A DNA stretch of 64,000 nucleotides from the NCBI RefSeq assembly GCF_052857255.1, contig NC_135504.1, positions 135,148,929 to 135,212,928 of the forward strand, written 5' to 3'. The position numbers and the translations under genes are program-made. The notes beneath the pieces were generated by a model that saw only the letters and a program-made list of their open reading frames with translations, ran no database searches and had not been told where the DNA came from. The DNA is from Amblyomma americanum. Taxonomy: Eukaryota > Arthropoda > Arachnida > Ixodida > Ixodidae. Positions 55,130-64,000 of this stretch are shown here, piece after piece. How positions within the stretch are numbered: the stretch's first letter is position 1; each line of letters opens with the position of its first letter.

Positions 55130-55313
55130 ACAGAGCAAAAGCGTGGAAGATGATCCACATTTATTGAAGGTCGCGACAGCCGCGGCTGGGTATCAGGCGG
55201 AGCGGGCTGTTTATGTTGCTGGCCAGGCCGGTTCCCGAATGCGCTCTGTGTTGCGCGAGCGAGGTCTCGCTCTTATAATCATCACAGCCGCTGGCGATGC
55301 CAGCGCCGCTACA
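55130..55313 (-). repeat. LTR (184-bp family), inner 3' copy
   Basis: Matches the outer copy along its length, from ACAGAGCAAAAGCG to GCCGCTACA in plus-strand order. A second G-rich tract (GGGGGGTGGGGGGCGCACC in minus sense) lies at 55314-55334. Two 3'-type LTRs in a row suggest two related insertions or unequal recombination. Confidence 0.65.
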
Positions 55314-55988
55314 GGTGCGCCCCCCACCCCCCAAATAGCGCTATGCCCGATAAACGAAAATATAAAAACGGTATCTACAAGTTTCTTAAGGCGAGAGAAG
55401 TTCGGGTCAGAATTCGTCAAGGCCGTCGGGCGGGAGAAACGAGCTCGGGTGCATGAGCCTGGCTGCTTCGTAAAGGGCGACAGGAGCCAAAAGATTTTGA
55501 GGATGACGGAAAAAACAGGCTTAAAAAGACCGAGGAACGGGAGGCGAGGTAGGCGTGCTTCAGTCGTAAGGCCTAGAGTTCGGGCTGGGAAAGGTCCCCC
55601 CAGTAGTTGTCCGGGAAAGGCCAATACAGAAAACGCAGCCGAGTGCGGATGTGCGGGAGATATGCGATGTGTGCTGGCCCACTCGGTGTAGGCGAAGGTA
55701 TGGCGAGAGGAAACCACAGCTGTTAAGTGGAAGCCCACAGGGACGATGGGACCCCCCCCCTCCCCTCCCGCACCTGTTACCAGGAGTGGTCATGCCCTGG
55801 GGGGAAATCGAGGAATGTACGTCGAGGCGTGACGCCCGCGCTTAGGGTGAGCTGTGGCACTAATCCTTTCTGTCCGGACACGTGACAACCGGTGGATCGA
55901 ATGCGCATGCAGCGAGCGGCGCAATCCACTGGGCTCGGGCCGGCGAGCCCTGGCCTCCGCCCACTGGCACATGCGGTGCCACTGCACT
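55314..55988. other. Sequence between LTR and RTE-like LINE
   Basis: Probably internal sequence of the minus-strand LTR element, but no pol motif is readable. GC-rich with C runs (55750-55757). ORFs are not supported. Confidence 0.3.
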
Positions 55989-56017
55989 CATCATCATCAT
56001 CATCATCATCAGCCTTA

Positions 56018-59000
56018 CTACACCCACTGCAGGGCAAAGGCCTCTCCCATGTCTCTCCAATTAACCCTATCCTTTGCCAGCTGCATCCACCCTTTGCCTG
56101 CAAACTTCTTAATCTCATCCGCCCATCTAACCTTCTGCCGCCCCCTGCTACGCTTACTTTCTCTTGGAACCCACTCCGTTACCCTTAAAGACCAGCGGTT
56201 ATCTTGCCTTCGCATCACATGCCCTGCCCAAGCCCATTTCTTTCTCTTGATTTCGACTAGGATGTCATTAACCCGTGTTTGTTCCCTCACCCACTCTGCC
56301 CGCTTCCGATCTCTTAACGTTACACCTATCATTTTTCTTTCCATGGCTCGCTGCGTTGTCCTTAACTTAAGCTGAACTCTTTTCGTTAGCCTCCACGTTT
56401 CTGCCCCGTAGGTGAGTACCGGTAAGATTATGCTGTTGTACACTTTCCTCTTGAGGGAAATTGGTAAACTGCCACTCATGATCTGCGAGAATTTGCCATA
56501 TGCGCTCCACCCCATTCTTATCCTTCTAGTTATCTCCCTCTCATGATTCGGATCAGCTGTCACTACCTGCCCTAAGTAGACGTATTCCGGCACAATTTCT
56601 AGGCTCTCGCTGCCAATTGTGAACTGTTGTTCCCTTGCTAGACTGTTGAACATTACCTTGGTTTTCTGCATGTTAATTTTTAGACCCATCGATCTGCTCT
56701 GCCTGTCTAACTCGTTGATCATGATTTGCAGTTCACCTCCTGAGTGACTCAGCAAGGCAATGTCATCAGCAAATCTCAGATTATTTAGGTATTCTCTATT
56801 TATTCTTATTCCCAACTGTTCCCAATTCAGGCCTCGAAATACCTCCTGCAAACATGCGGTGAACAGCATTGGCGATATCGTGTCTCCTTGCCTGACGCCC
56901 TTCCTTATTGGAATTTTATTGCTGACTTTATGGAGGACTATAGTAGCTGTGCAGTTGCTATATATATCTTCCAGTATTTTGACATAAGGCTCTTCTACCC
57001 CCTGATTACGCAATGCCTGTATGACTGCTGAGGTTTCCACTGAGTCGAATGCTTTCTCGTAATCAATGAAAGCTATATATAGAGGTTGGTTATATTCTGC
57101 ACATTTCTCTATCACCTGATTGATAGTGTGAATATGATCTATTGTGGAATATCCTTTACGAAAGCCTGCCTGATCATTTGGTTGATTAAAGTCTAACGTT
57201 GCCCTGACTCTATTAGCGATTAGCTTAGTAAATACTTTGTAGGCAACGGATAGTAAGCTGATCGGCCTGTAATTTTTCAAGTCCTTGGTGTCTCCCTTCT
57301 TATGAATTAAGATAATGTTTGCATTCTTCCAAGCTTCTGGTACAGTCGAGGTCATAAGGCATTGCGTATACAGGGTGGCTAGTTTTTCTAGCACGATGTC
57401 CCCTCCATCCTTCAACAGATCTGCTGTTACCTGATCCTCCCCAGCTGCTTTTCCCCTTTTCATTGCTTCTAAGGCTTTCTTTACTTCATCTTTCGTTACT
57501 GGCGGGATGACGCATTGCTGTGCACTGCTGTCTTTCTCATTGGCGCTCTAATTACATTGGCTACTGTACAGCTCTGTGTAGAACTCTTCGGCTACGTTAA
57601 CTATCTTATCCATATTGCTAATGACATTGCCCTGCTTGTCTCTTAATGCATACATCTGGTTTTTACCTATGCCTAGTTTCCTCTTCACTGTTTTTAGGCT
57701 ACCTCCGTTCTTTATAGCATGCTCGATTCTCTCCATATTAAACTTCCTTATGTCGGCTACCTTGCGCTTATTTATTAACTTTGATAGCTCCGTTAGTTCT
57801 ATTCTATCGGTAGTGTTAGATGTCTTCATGTTTTGGCGCTTCTTAATCAGATCTTTCGTCACCTGAGATAGCTTCCCGGTATCTTTTCGAACTGTCCTAC
57901 CGCCTACTTCTACTGCGCACTCCGTAATTATTGATGTCAGGTTATCGTGCATTGAATGAACATCAAGATCATCTTCCTCAGTTAAAGCCTAGTATCTGTT
58001 TTGCAGCGCTATCCTAAACTCCTGTGCTTTCCCTCTTACGGCTAACTCGTTAATGGTCTTCTTCGCTAGCTTCTTCCGTTCCCTCTTCAAGTCTAAGCTA
58101 ATTCTAGACCTTACCATTCTATGGTCGCTGCAACGCACCCTTCCGAGGACGGCCACATCCTGAATGATGCCAGGTTTAGCGCATAGTATGAAGTCGATTT
58201 CATTTTTAATCTCACCATTGGGGCTCTTCCAGGTCCACTTCCTGTTTTCTCGTTTGCGGAAGAAGGTATTCATGATCCGTAAATTATTTCTATCCGCGAA
58301 TTCGACTAATAACTCTCCCCTGCTATTTCTAGAGCCTATCCCATAGTCACCTACCGCGTGGTCGTCAGCCTGCTTCTTGCCCACCTTCGCATTGAAGTCG
58401 CCCATCAGTACAGTGTACTGCGATTTTACTCTATTCATTGCTGATTCTACGTCCTCATAGAAGCTTTCATCGGTCTGGTCATCATGGCTGGATGTGGGTG
58501 CGTAGGCCTGCACCACTTTCAGCTTGTACCTCCTATTCAGCCTAATTACTATTGCTGCTACCCTCTCGTTAATACTGTAGAACTCCTCTACGTTGCCAGC
58601 TATATCCTTATTAATGAGGAAACCCACACCTAGTTCTCGTCTATCCTTTAACCCGCGATAGCACAGTGTGTGTCCGTCCTTTAGTACTGTATACGCCTCA
58701 CCTGTCCTCCTAACTTCGCTAAGCCCTATCACATCCCATTTAATTCCCGCTAGTCCCTCGAACAGCACTGCTAGGCTTGCCTCACTAGCTAAAGTTCTAG
58801 CGTTAAACGTTGCCAGGTTCAGATTCCAATGGCGGCCTGTCCGGAGCCAGAGATTCTTAGCACCCTCCGCTGCGTCACAGGTCTGACCGCCGCCGTGGTC
58901 AGTTGCTCTGCAGCCGCTGGGGACTGAGGGCCGAGGGTTAATTGGTTTGATCATAGAAGGTTGTGGCCAAGTACTACACCAGGGTGGCCAAATCCTGCTC

Positions 59001-59032
59001 TGGTGAGAGAGTGCGTTGTCGGTTCTGGTCAC
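56018..59032 (-). pseudogene. RTE-like LINE ORF: endonuclease and reverse transcriptase, two nonsense codons
   Basis: Three open pieces in one frame: 59032-57989 (endonuclease; NLATFNARTLASEASLAVLF, VIGLSEVRRTGEAYTV, VLMGDFNAKVGKKQADDHAV, RCSDHRMVRSRI), 57952-57548 (linker helices) and 57463-56018 (reverse transcriptase; IILIHKKGDTKDLKNYRPIS, IAFIDYEKAFDSVETSAVIQ, RKGVRQGDTISPMLFTACLQ, FADD at 56773-56762, and a C-terminal AWAGHVMRRQDNRW region). TAG ends the first piece at 57991-57989 and TAA the second at 57550-57548. No frameshift is needed across 3015 bases. The endonuclease would nick target DNA and the RT would prime from it. Confidence 0.95.
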
Positions 59033-59119
59033 CGAGATAAGGCCGCACTCCTGGCCTGGTTATGCAATTCCATCGACACGCGGATTTTTCTTTTTTTTTA
59101 AAACCCGGTGGAGAATTGC

Positions 59120-59192
59120 GCGGCACCAGGATTTGAACCCCGGTCCTCTTGCACGCGAGGCGGATGTTCTACCTCTACGCCATCGCTGCGGC
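59120..59192 (-). promoter_or_regulatory. tRNA-like 5' end of the RTE-like LINE, with A and B boxes
   Basis: Minus-strand TGGCGTAGAGGT (59182-59171) fits an A box and GGTTCAAATCC (59139-59129) a B box, about 32 bases apart, inside a sequence that resembles a whole tRNA. The acceptor halves do not pair, so it is not a tRNA gene. An RNA polymerase III promoter role is inference. Confidence 0.7.
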
Positions 59193-59650
59193 CCACTGCA
59201 CTGCGGTTGGTTAAAATTGGGCGAGAGCTAGATTACTCAAGCTCCGCCCAATTATCGACGGGGTTAAAACCCGCTGCAAAGAATGACTTGGGACGAGCGC
59301 GCCGATTCTCAAGCTCGGCCGTTTTTAACAGCCTTTTTAAAACAGCCTTTCTTTATCAGCCTTTTCTTTAAACTGCCTTGTCATCACCACCTTGTATTTC
59401 AATCACGTCTTTAATAAATAAGTTTTGCTTTGAGAAGTTGGAATTGCTGCCCAACCGGCAACGTGTCGCCGGACAAATACCTGAAGTACTCTTCGTACTG
59501 CTAAAAGCCGTTCCCATCGGGAGGAGGGCAAAGAAGTTTAAATACAGCCGTAGAAGAGAAGGGGATTCCTCGGCCGCTGGCGACGGTGAAACGACGGCGC
59601 ACGCCATAGGGCCTGCGATCTGCTCCGTGGGGCTCGGGCTGCCGTCTAGG
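59193..59650. other. Sequence between the RTE-like LINE and gag
   Basis: Contains a short AAAACAGCC/TTTAAAACAGCC repeat (59325-59375). No coding region recognised; probably decayed internal sequence of the LTR element. Confidence 0.3.
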
Positions 59651-60009
59651 GAAGTGGTCGAAGCGGGCGACGGTGTGTAGCGACTGTTTGCAAAAAGTGA
59701 GCCCACTGCGGCGTTGGGACTGCTTGCTGGGAACTGAGGGCACAAGTCTGTGACGAAGGGGTTGGAGTTAGAAGGAACAGTGCTGAGTCCATTGGCGGTG
59801 TTGAATGGGCCATGCTGTAAAGCGTCTGAAGCATGACACCTCCTTCGATGGCTATCTTGTTTGTCGCGGAGGTACAGTCACTTGTGAAGGCACCAGGATG
59901 GCAGAGATCCGTGCCAGGCGGCTCGGGTGGCGCGTGATGAGTGTCAAATTTCTGGTGGGGCTTGCATGCGCGTCCAGCGATAAGAAGAGTTGGGCTCACT
60001 CTGGTTAGG

Positions 60010-60891
60010 CTAGAGGTAGCAAGCGAACATGCGACTAGAAACGAGTTGGGGCCCGGGTCGAGGCAGCGTTGTTCTGGTGATAGTCCAAGCGCAACACCTG
60101 GCAAGCAGGGATGGCAGGAGGCGCCCTGAGACGGGAGCTCGCAGCTGCACGGACGTCCTTAGAGGCCACTGGAGCAAACTTAGGAGTGACCGCGGTGTAG
60201 TATGAGGCAGGTGGTTGAGAAGCTTGGCAAGAAACCGACGCGTGCCTGCGTGGCACTTGCCGAACCGTGGGGGGGAGGGCACATTCGGTGGCGGCGATAG
60301 TGGACAGACCGGTGTGGGGAGCGGCTCCGGTGTTGTGGTTGTAGCTGGCAGAGGGAAATTCGAAGCAGCTCGGTGAGGGAATCTGGCCAGGGGTGGTGCG
60401 TCGAGTGGCGCCGCAGTTTCTGAGTCGGGAACATGAGCGCAGGAAGGCGGCGGTAGCTCCAAGCCAAATTACGCCGTCAGGTCCTTCTTGAAGTCAGCGT
60501 AAATGTCTGGGCCAGGAGGCGACAACCGCAGCTTTGCCAGGAGACTTGTTCGGAGTTTGCGGCCCGCGTGCTGATAGCGCTGCAGCTGGCTGGACACATT
60601 GTGGACGTGAAAGAGTGAGTCGAGCAGCGCCATCCACAAAACGGGGTCTCTGGCATAAAACGCGGGTAGACCGGGAAGCCGAGGAAAGAAGGAGCGCTGA
60701 TACTCCTGAAAAAACTCACCGGATGCGATGGTAGGCACGCATATGGCGGAGAGAAAAAGCTGCCGAAAGCCGGGTGCGAACAGCGAGCGTGCAGCGGCAA
60801 GGCGAAGTGGAGGGACAGACAGTACGGGTGGGGGGAGCGCATAGCCGGTGGGAGGGGCGTTGCGTGCGTCGAAGTTGTCGTCCGGAGTCAC
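60010..60891 (-). pseudogene. Ty3/gypsy-like gag, copy B, one stop codon
   Basis: Two open pieces in one frame (60891-60469 and 60462-60010), separated by one stop after FKKDLTA. The first carries SGEFFQEYQRSFFPRLPGLP, FYARDPVLWMALLDSLFHVH and VSSQLQRYQHAGRKL; the second is proline-rich. DPVLWMALLDS resembles the gag DPxLWxxxL motif. Further minus-strand frame down to 59646 is Pro/Thr-rich and unassigned. Gag would form the particle shell; no pol is seen downstream before the RTE insertion. Confidence 0.6.
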
Positions 60892-61073
60892 CAGATGAGG
60901 AAGGTGATCTCCATTTATTAGAGGTCCCGGTAGCCACGGCCGGTGAGCAGGTGGTTTGGCCTGACGATGTCGCTGGCCAGGCCGGTTGCCGAAAGTGTTG
61001 TCTGTTGCGCGAGCGAGGCCGCGCTCTGAACAGCAATTTCGTCAGCGCCGCTGGCGATGCCAGTGCCGCTACA
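60890..61073 (-). repeat. LTR (184-bp family), 5' copy
   Basis: Minus strand from 61073: TGTAGCGGCACTGGCATCGC to CTAATAAATGGAGATCACC. TGGTGACTCCGGACG (60893-60879, minus) follows as a candidate primer-binding site and gag opens right after. AAAGA follows on the plus strand at 61074-61078. Confidence 0.65.
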
Positions 61074-61600
61074 AAAGATCAGCCAGAGAAAAGGTGACAG
61101 GAATCTCAGAAAACAACTTGAAGCATTCGACAAAGACATTGAAGAGCATTCATTGGAACTCACCAAGCAAAATTGGGGCAATATTTGTGTAACAAAAGGA
61201 TGGGAATATTGGCAGCGCCGGAACGTGGAAATTGCTCCAACATTTATTAGCTCCAGAGAAATCAAAATGGGAGGCTCGACAGGGGCTTCAATAGCTGGTC
61301 TATAAATATCAAGGTTCGACAAAGGAACTTCTCGCCGAGGTTAGGGATCGCGACCTCAGCTGTTCTGGATTCTTTGAGCACGCGGGCTCGAAAAAGCCGG
61401 AATTGGACAGTCCCATCACTGTCAGGGAAGTGAGGGTCGAACTCAACAGCCTAAGAACCAAAATGGCTGCCAGATCGGAAAGAATCAACAACAGGATGAT
61501 CAGGAATCTTGACTTGAAGTTTGACTTGAAACAACCGATCTTCTTTGGGGCAAAGTACTTCATGCGTTGTCCTTTTTTTCAGCGTTTAAAGTAAACCCGC
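61074..61600 (+). pseudogene. I-like LINE ORF2 linker, resumed after the LTR insertion, copy B
   Basis: ISQRKGDRNLRKQLEAFDKD, IEEHSLELTKQNWGNICVTK, then in another frame VRVELNSLRTKMAARSERIN and NRMIRNLDLKFDLKQ. Counterpart of 10870-11400. The RT palm is not present in this copy either. Confidence 0.65.
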
Positions 61601-61643
61601 AAAATGTGAAAAAAATGAAAACGAAAAAACACGTGACTGGGTT

Positions 61644-61844
61644 TGTAGCAGCAGCAGCGCCCTTAGGCAGCATGAGCAGCGCCAGCAGTCAAAGATGATG
61701 ATGCCGATGTGAGGTAGAATTCAGCTTTTTTCTTGTTTCGGGGTCACGCGCCGTTTGACTCCACGCCATCAGATGTTCTAGCACTTCACCCAATAAATCA
61801 ATGATTTCCTTCATCCTGCTGACCGCATACTGATTGGCGCGACA
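61644..61844 (+). repeat. 200-bp terminal-repeat-like sequence, left copy (B)
   Basis: TGTAGCAGCAGCAGCGCCC to TGATTGGCGCGACA, the counterpart of 11443-11644. AACTGGTGACACGGACG follows. Its partner would lie past the window end. Confidence 0.5.
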
Positions 61845-61849
61845 AACTG

Positions 61850-62040
61850 GTGACACGGACGTGATGCAACTTCTGCGCCTGGGTGGTGATGCGGCCAATA
61901 GTGATCTGGCTATTGACTTGAGCGAGCCACAGCTGAGGATCAGCCAGCGAGAACAGGGGAAGGCGAAGAGACAGCGCAAGGACATCACTGGAGAGTCCGT
62001 CACCGGTCATGGCGGAGGTGTTATCCTCGGCGTTGGCCAT
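61850..62040 (-). pseudogene. Ty3/gypsy-like gag N-terminus, inverted relative to pol, copy B
   Basis: MANAEDNTSAMTGDGLSSDV at 62040, then LRLPLFSLADPQLWLAQVNS and ITTQAQKLHHVRV. Same arrangement as 11650-11887. Confidence 0.65.
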
Positions 62041-62059
62041 GGTGGGGGCGGGCGTTCGA

Positions 62060-64000
62060 GCGCCGTTGCGCGGTCCTTCCTTATCATCGTTTCAATGGCT
62101 CTGGCGTCCGGCCTCTCCCATCAAAAGTCCAGGTCATTCAAGACTTTCCTAATCCTGCCGCAATCCGCAAGCTGCGTGAATTTCTCGGCCTTATAAATTT
62201 TATCGCCTCTTCATCCCTCACTGTGCTGCAGTCCTCAAACCACAGACGGACATGCTTCAAAGCAAGAAAACAAACTTCGCACAACTGACATAGTCATCAG
62301 CTGCTGTGGATTCTTTCCAGGCCGCCAAAGCGAAACTATCCGACCTCGCTCTCTTTGCCCATCCGCGTCCTGATGCACACCTACGCCTTATGACCGACGA
62401 CTTCGGCTCGGGCGTTGGAGCCATGCTCCACCGACACATGAATGATTCTTGGAGCCCTATTTTTTCTTCCGCAAGTTCTTCGCTGCCAAAAGCCGGTACA
62501 GTACTTTCAGCGTTTAACAACTTTGCAATGCACATGTCCGTGCGGAATTACAAGGAACTCCTCGAGGGTCGGCAATTCCACATCGTTACCGGCCACAAAC
62601 CACTCATTTCTTCCCATCAAGTCGAGGAGCGGTAAATTCTCGCCCCGTGAAATTCGTCACCTTTCGTACGTGGCAGAATTCTCTACAGACATAAGACATG
62701 TGCAAGGTCTTGACAATGCCCCGGCAGAAGCTCTGACACGTGTTACTGCTTCTCTCGCCTCGTGTACTCTTCCGCTAAACCTCGACTTTGCCGCCCTCGC
62801 AAAAGCGCAGCAACACGACTCGGAGGTTATGGATCTTTGCCAGAACCCTCGTTCGCTGGTTATCTATGACATTCTCCTCCCTTCGTGCCCCGTCCACATA
62901 ATCTGCAGCACTTCGGCCAGCACTCCGTGCGCTTTGGTGCCCTCTGCCTTTCGTCGTCTCTTCTTCGACTCCCTCCACGGCCTATTTCATAACAGCATTC
63001 GCGCCACGCAGCATCTTGTCACGAAACGTTACGTCTGGCCCGGCATCAACAAGGACGTGCGAGCCTGGGCCCGTGCCTGCCTGACTTTCCAGCAGTCTTA
63101 AACTCAGTGACACAAGACCTCTCCCTTCGGCTCGTTCCCTCCGCCGTCAGCCCATTTTGGCAACGTCCAGATTGATATCTTGGGTCCCTGACCACCTTCA
63201 GCTAGACAATCATACCATCTTACTTTCATCGAGCGGTTAACTCGCTGGCCCGAAGCGTTCTATCCGCCTGACGCCCCTAGTGACACCAATGTCAGAACCT
63301 TCCTCGCCGGTTGGGTCTCCCGGTACGGTGTTTCCTCGACCATCACCACTGAATGTGGCGCCCAGTTTGAATCTTCACTTTTCAATAACCTTATGACTTT
63401 ACTTGGAACTTCCCGAAATATAACTACTGCTTATCATGCCAACACCAATGGTATGATCGAACGCTTCTTTCGTTTGCTAAAAACATCCCTCAAAGCCGAA
63501 CTCGACACCACCCACTGGACTGCCTCCCTACCAATTGTTCTGCACAGCCTCCGTGCTACACTGAAACAGGATCTTCGTTGCACTCCCGCAGAACTTGTCA
63601 TCGGCTCAACCGTGCGTCTTCCTGGTGAATTTTTCTAATCTACCGGTTCGCCGACAAGTCCCGACCCTACCGATTGCGTGACGCAACTTCGCTATTTTTG
63701 CCGCCACCTCAGAGCGCCACATCTACGACGCCAGTCTTGACCATCTTCACATGCTCCATCTGATCTCGCGACTTGCACGCCCGTCTTTGTTCGCCGAGAC
63801 TGTCCGGAAGCCGCTTCAGCGCCCCTACGACGGCCCCTTTCGTGTACTCGAGAGAACATCGATGTTTTTCGTCGTGGACGTTAATGGGCAATACTGACAC
63901 CATTTCAATCGACCGCTTGAAGCCAGCCTTCACAGAGGACGCCTCTCCTACTGGACCTTCATTTGTGCTTTTTTTACCCGAACTGGCCCGCCGGCTGCCC
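62060..64000 (+). pseudogene. Ty3/gypsy-like pol, copy B, runs off the window
   Basis: Slightly better preserved than copy A: RT connection with SHQKSR and KLREFLGLINF-like sequence (62110-62200), RNase H (62306-62635; AHLRLMTDDFGSGVGAMLHR and HIVTGHKPLISSHQ), H2C2 zinc region with YVWPGINKDVRAWARACLTF (63030-63100), integrase (63290-63640; CGAQFESSLFNNLMTLLGTS, GMIERFFRLLKTSLKAELDT, LRCTPAELVIGSTVRLPGEF). Frameshifts between domains; inactive. Confidence 0.87.

Larger units (their letters stand above)
55989..59192 (-). mobile_element. RTE-like LINE, full length with 10-bp target duplication
   Basis: CCACTGCACT at 55979-55988 and 59193-59202 brackets a 3204-bp element. On the minus strand it begins GCCGCAGCGATGGCGTAGAG, a tRNA-like segment (59192-59120), followed by a short A run, a leader, and one long frame of 1005 codons (59032-56018) for endonuclease and reverse transcriptase, then a TGATGA repeat tail (55989-56012). 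The frame is broken by two nonsense codons only. This is the most intact element in the window and probably a recent insertion. It resembles the CFDP2-like RTE proteins annotated in many arthropod genomes. Confidence 0.95.

Noticed and set aside
59120..59192. A functional tRNA gene upstream of the RTE-like LINE
   Set aside because: The acceptor halves are not complementary and the target duplication shows that it belongs to the LINE.

Overview
This window looks like nuclear DNA from a hard tick (Ixodidae, probably Metastriata). The main reason is a dense scatter of tRNA-headed SINEs that resemble the tick Ruka-type family, together with CR1/Jockey-type, RTE-like, I/R1-like and Ty3/gypsy-like retroelement relics, a Helitron-like fragment and many long microsatellites. 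Nothing bacterial is present (no operons, CRISPR or rRNA) and I found no complete intact host gene. Species assignment is inference. The host coding signal that I trust consists of three exons of a BTB-BACK (kelch-like) type gene family: 38772-39021 and the paralogous pair 2180-2436 and 47255-47511.

The large-scale structure is a direct segmental duplication. Copy A starts near 1139 and runs past 13.8 kb. Copy B starts near 45978 and runs off the right edge. Both share the same order: LINE leader, SINE, BACK-type pseudoexon, SINE with its target-site duplication, tRNA-Gly-like SINE, charged ORF fragment, LINE C-terminus, I-like LINE ORF1, gag/LTR fragment, LINE again, and a rearranged gypsy pol. 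They differ by insertions and deletions that can be read directly because the other copy keeps the empty site: two LINE-tail insertions only in A (4704-5046 and 6092-6211, each with an 11-bp target duplication), SINEs only in B (near 46150, 50870 and 51815), and about 6 kb missing from A (junction near 10075) that in B holds LINE endonuclease, LTRs and an almost intact RTE-like LINE.

Between the copies: a 0.6-kb foldback (14.4-15.0 kb), two CR1-type LINEs on the minus strand (16.0-18.7 kb), an RTE relic split by a 494-bp element with 16-bp inverted ends (20.3-21.6 kb), SINE and LINE tails (21.7-22.6 kb), an R1-like LINE on the minus strand with purine-rich 3' sequence, a perfect 120-bp palindrome, a Helitron-like insertion in its RNase H and a SINE insertion (about 24.9-29.25 kb), gene-poor sequence with microsatellites (29.5-38.7 kb), the BACK exon (38.8 kb), a nearly full-length but broken CR1/Jockey-type LINE (39.3-43.5 kb) and a 5'-truncated RTE copy (43.6-44.0 kb).

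The most useful observations are the tRNA-like 5' end of the RTE-like LINE, proven part of the element by a 10-bp target duplication; the splice-phase-compatible BACK exons whose downstream exon is duplicated with a shared nonsense codon; the inverted-repeat element related to the Helitron leader; the perfect palindrome; and a core segment shared by two SINE families with different 3' ends. Family names come from motif recognition, not database searches.
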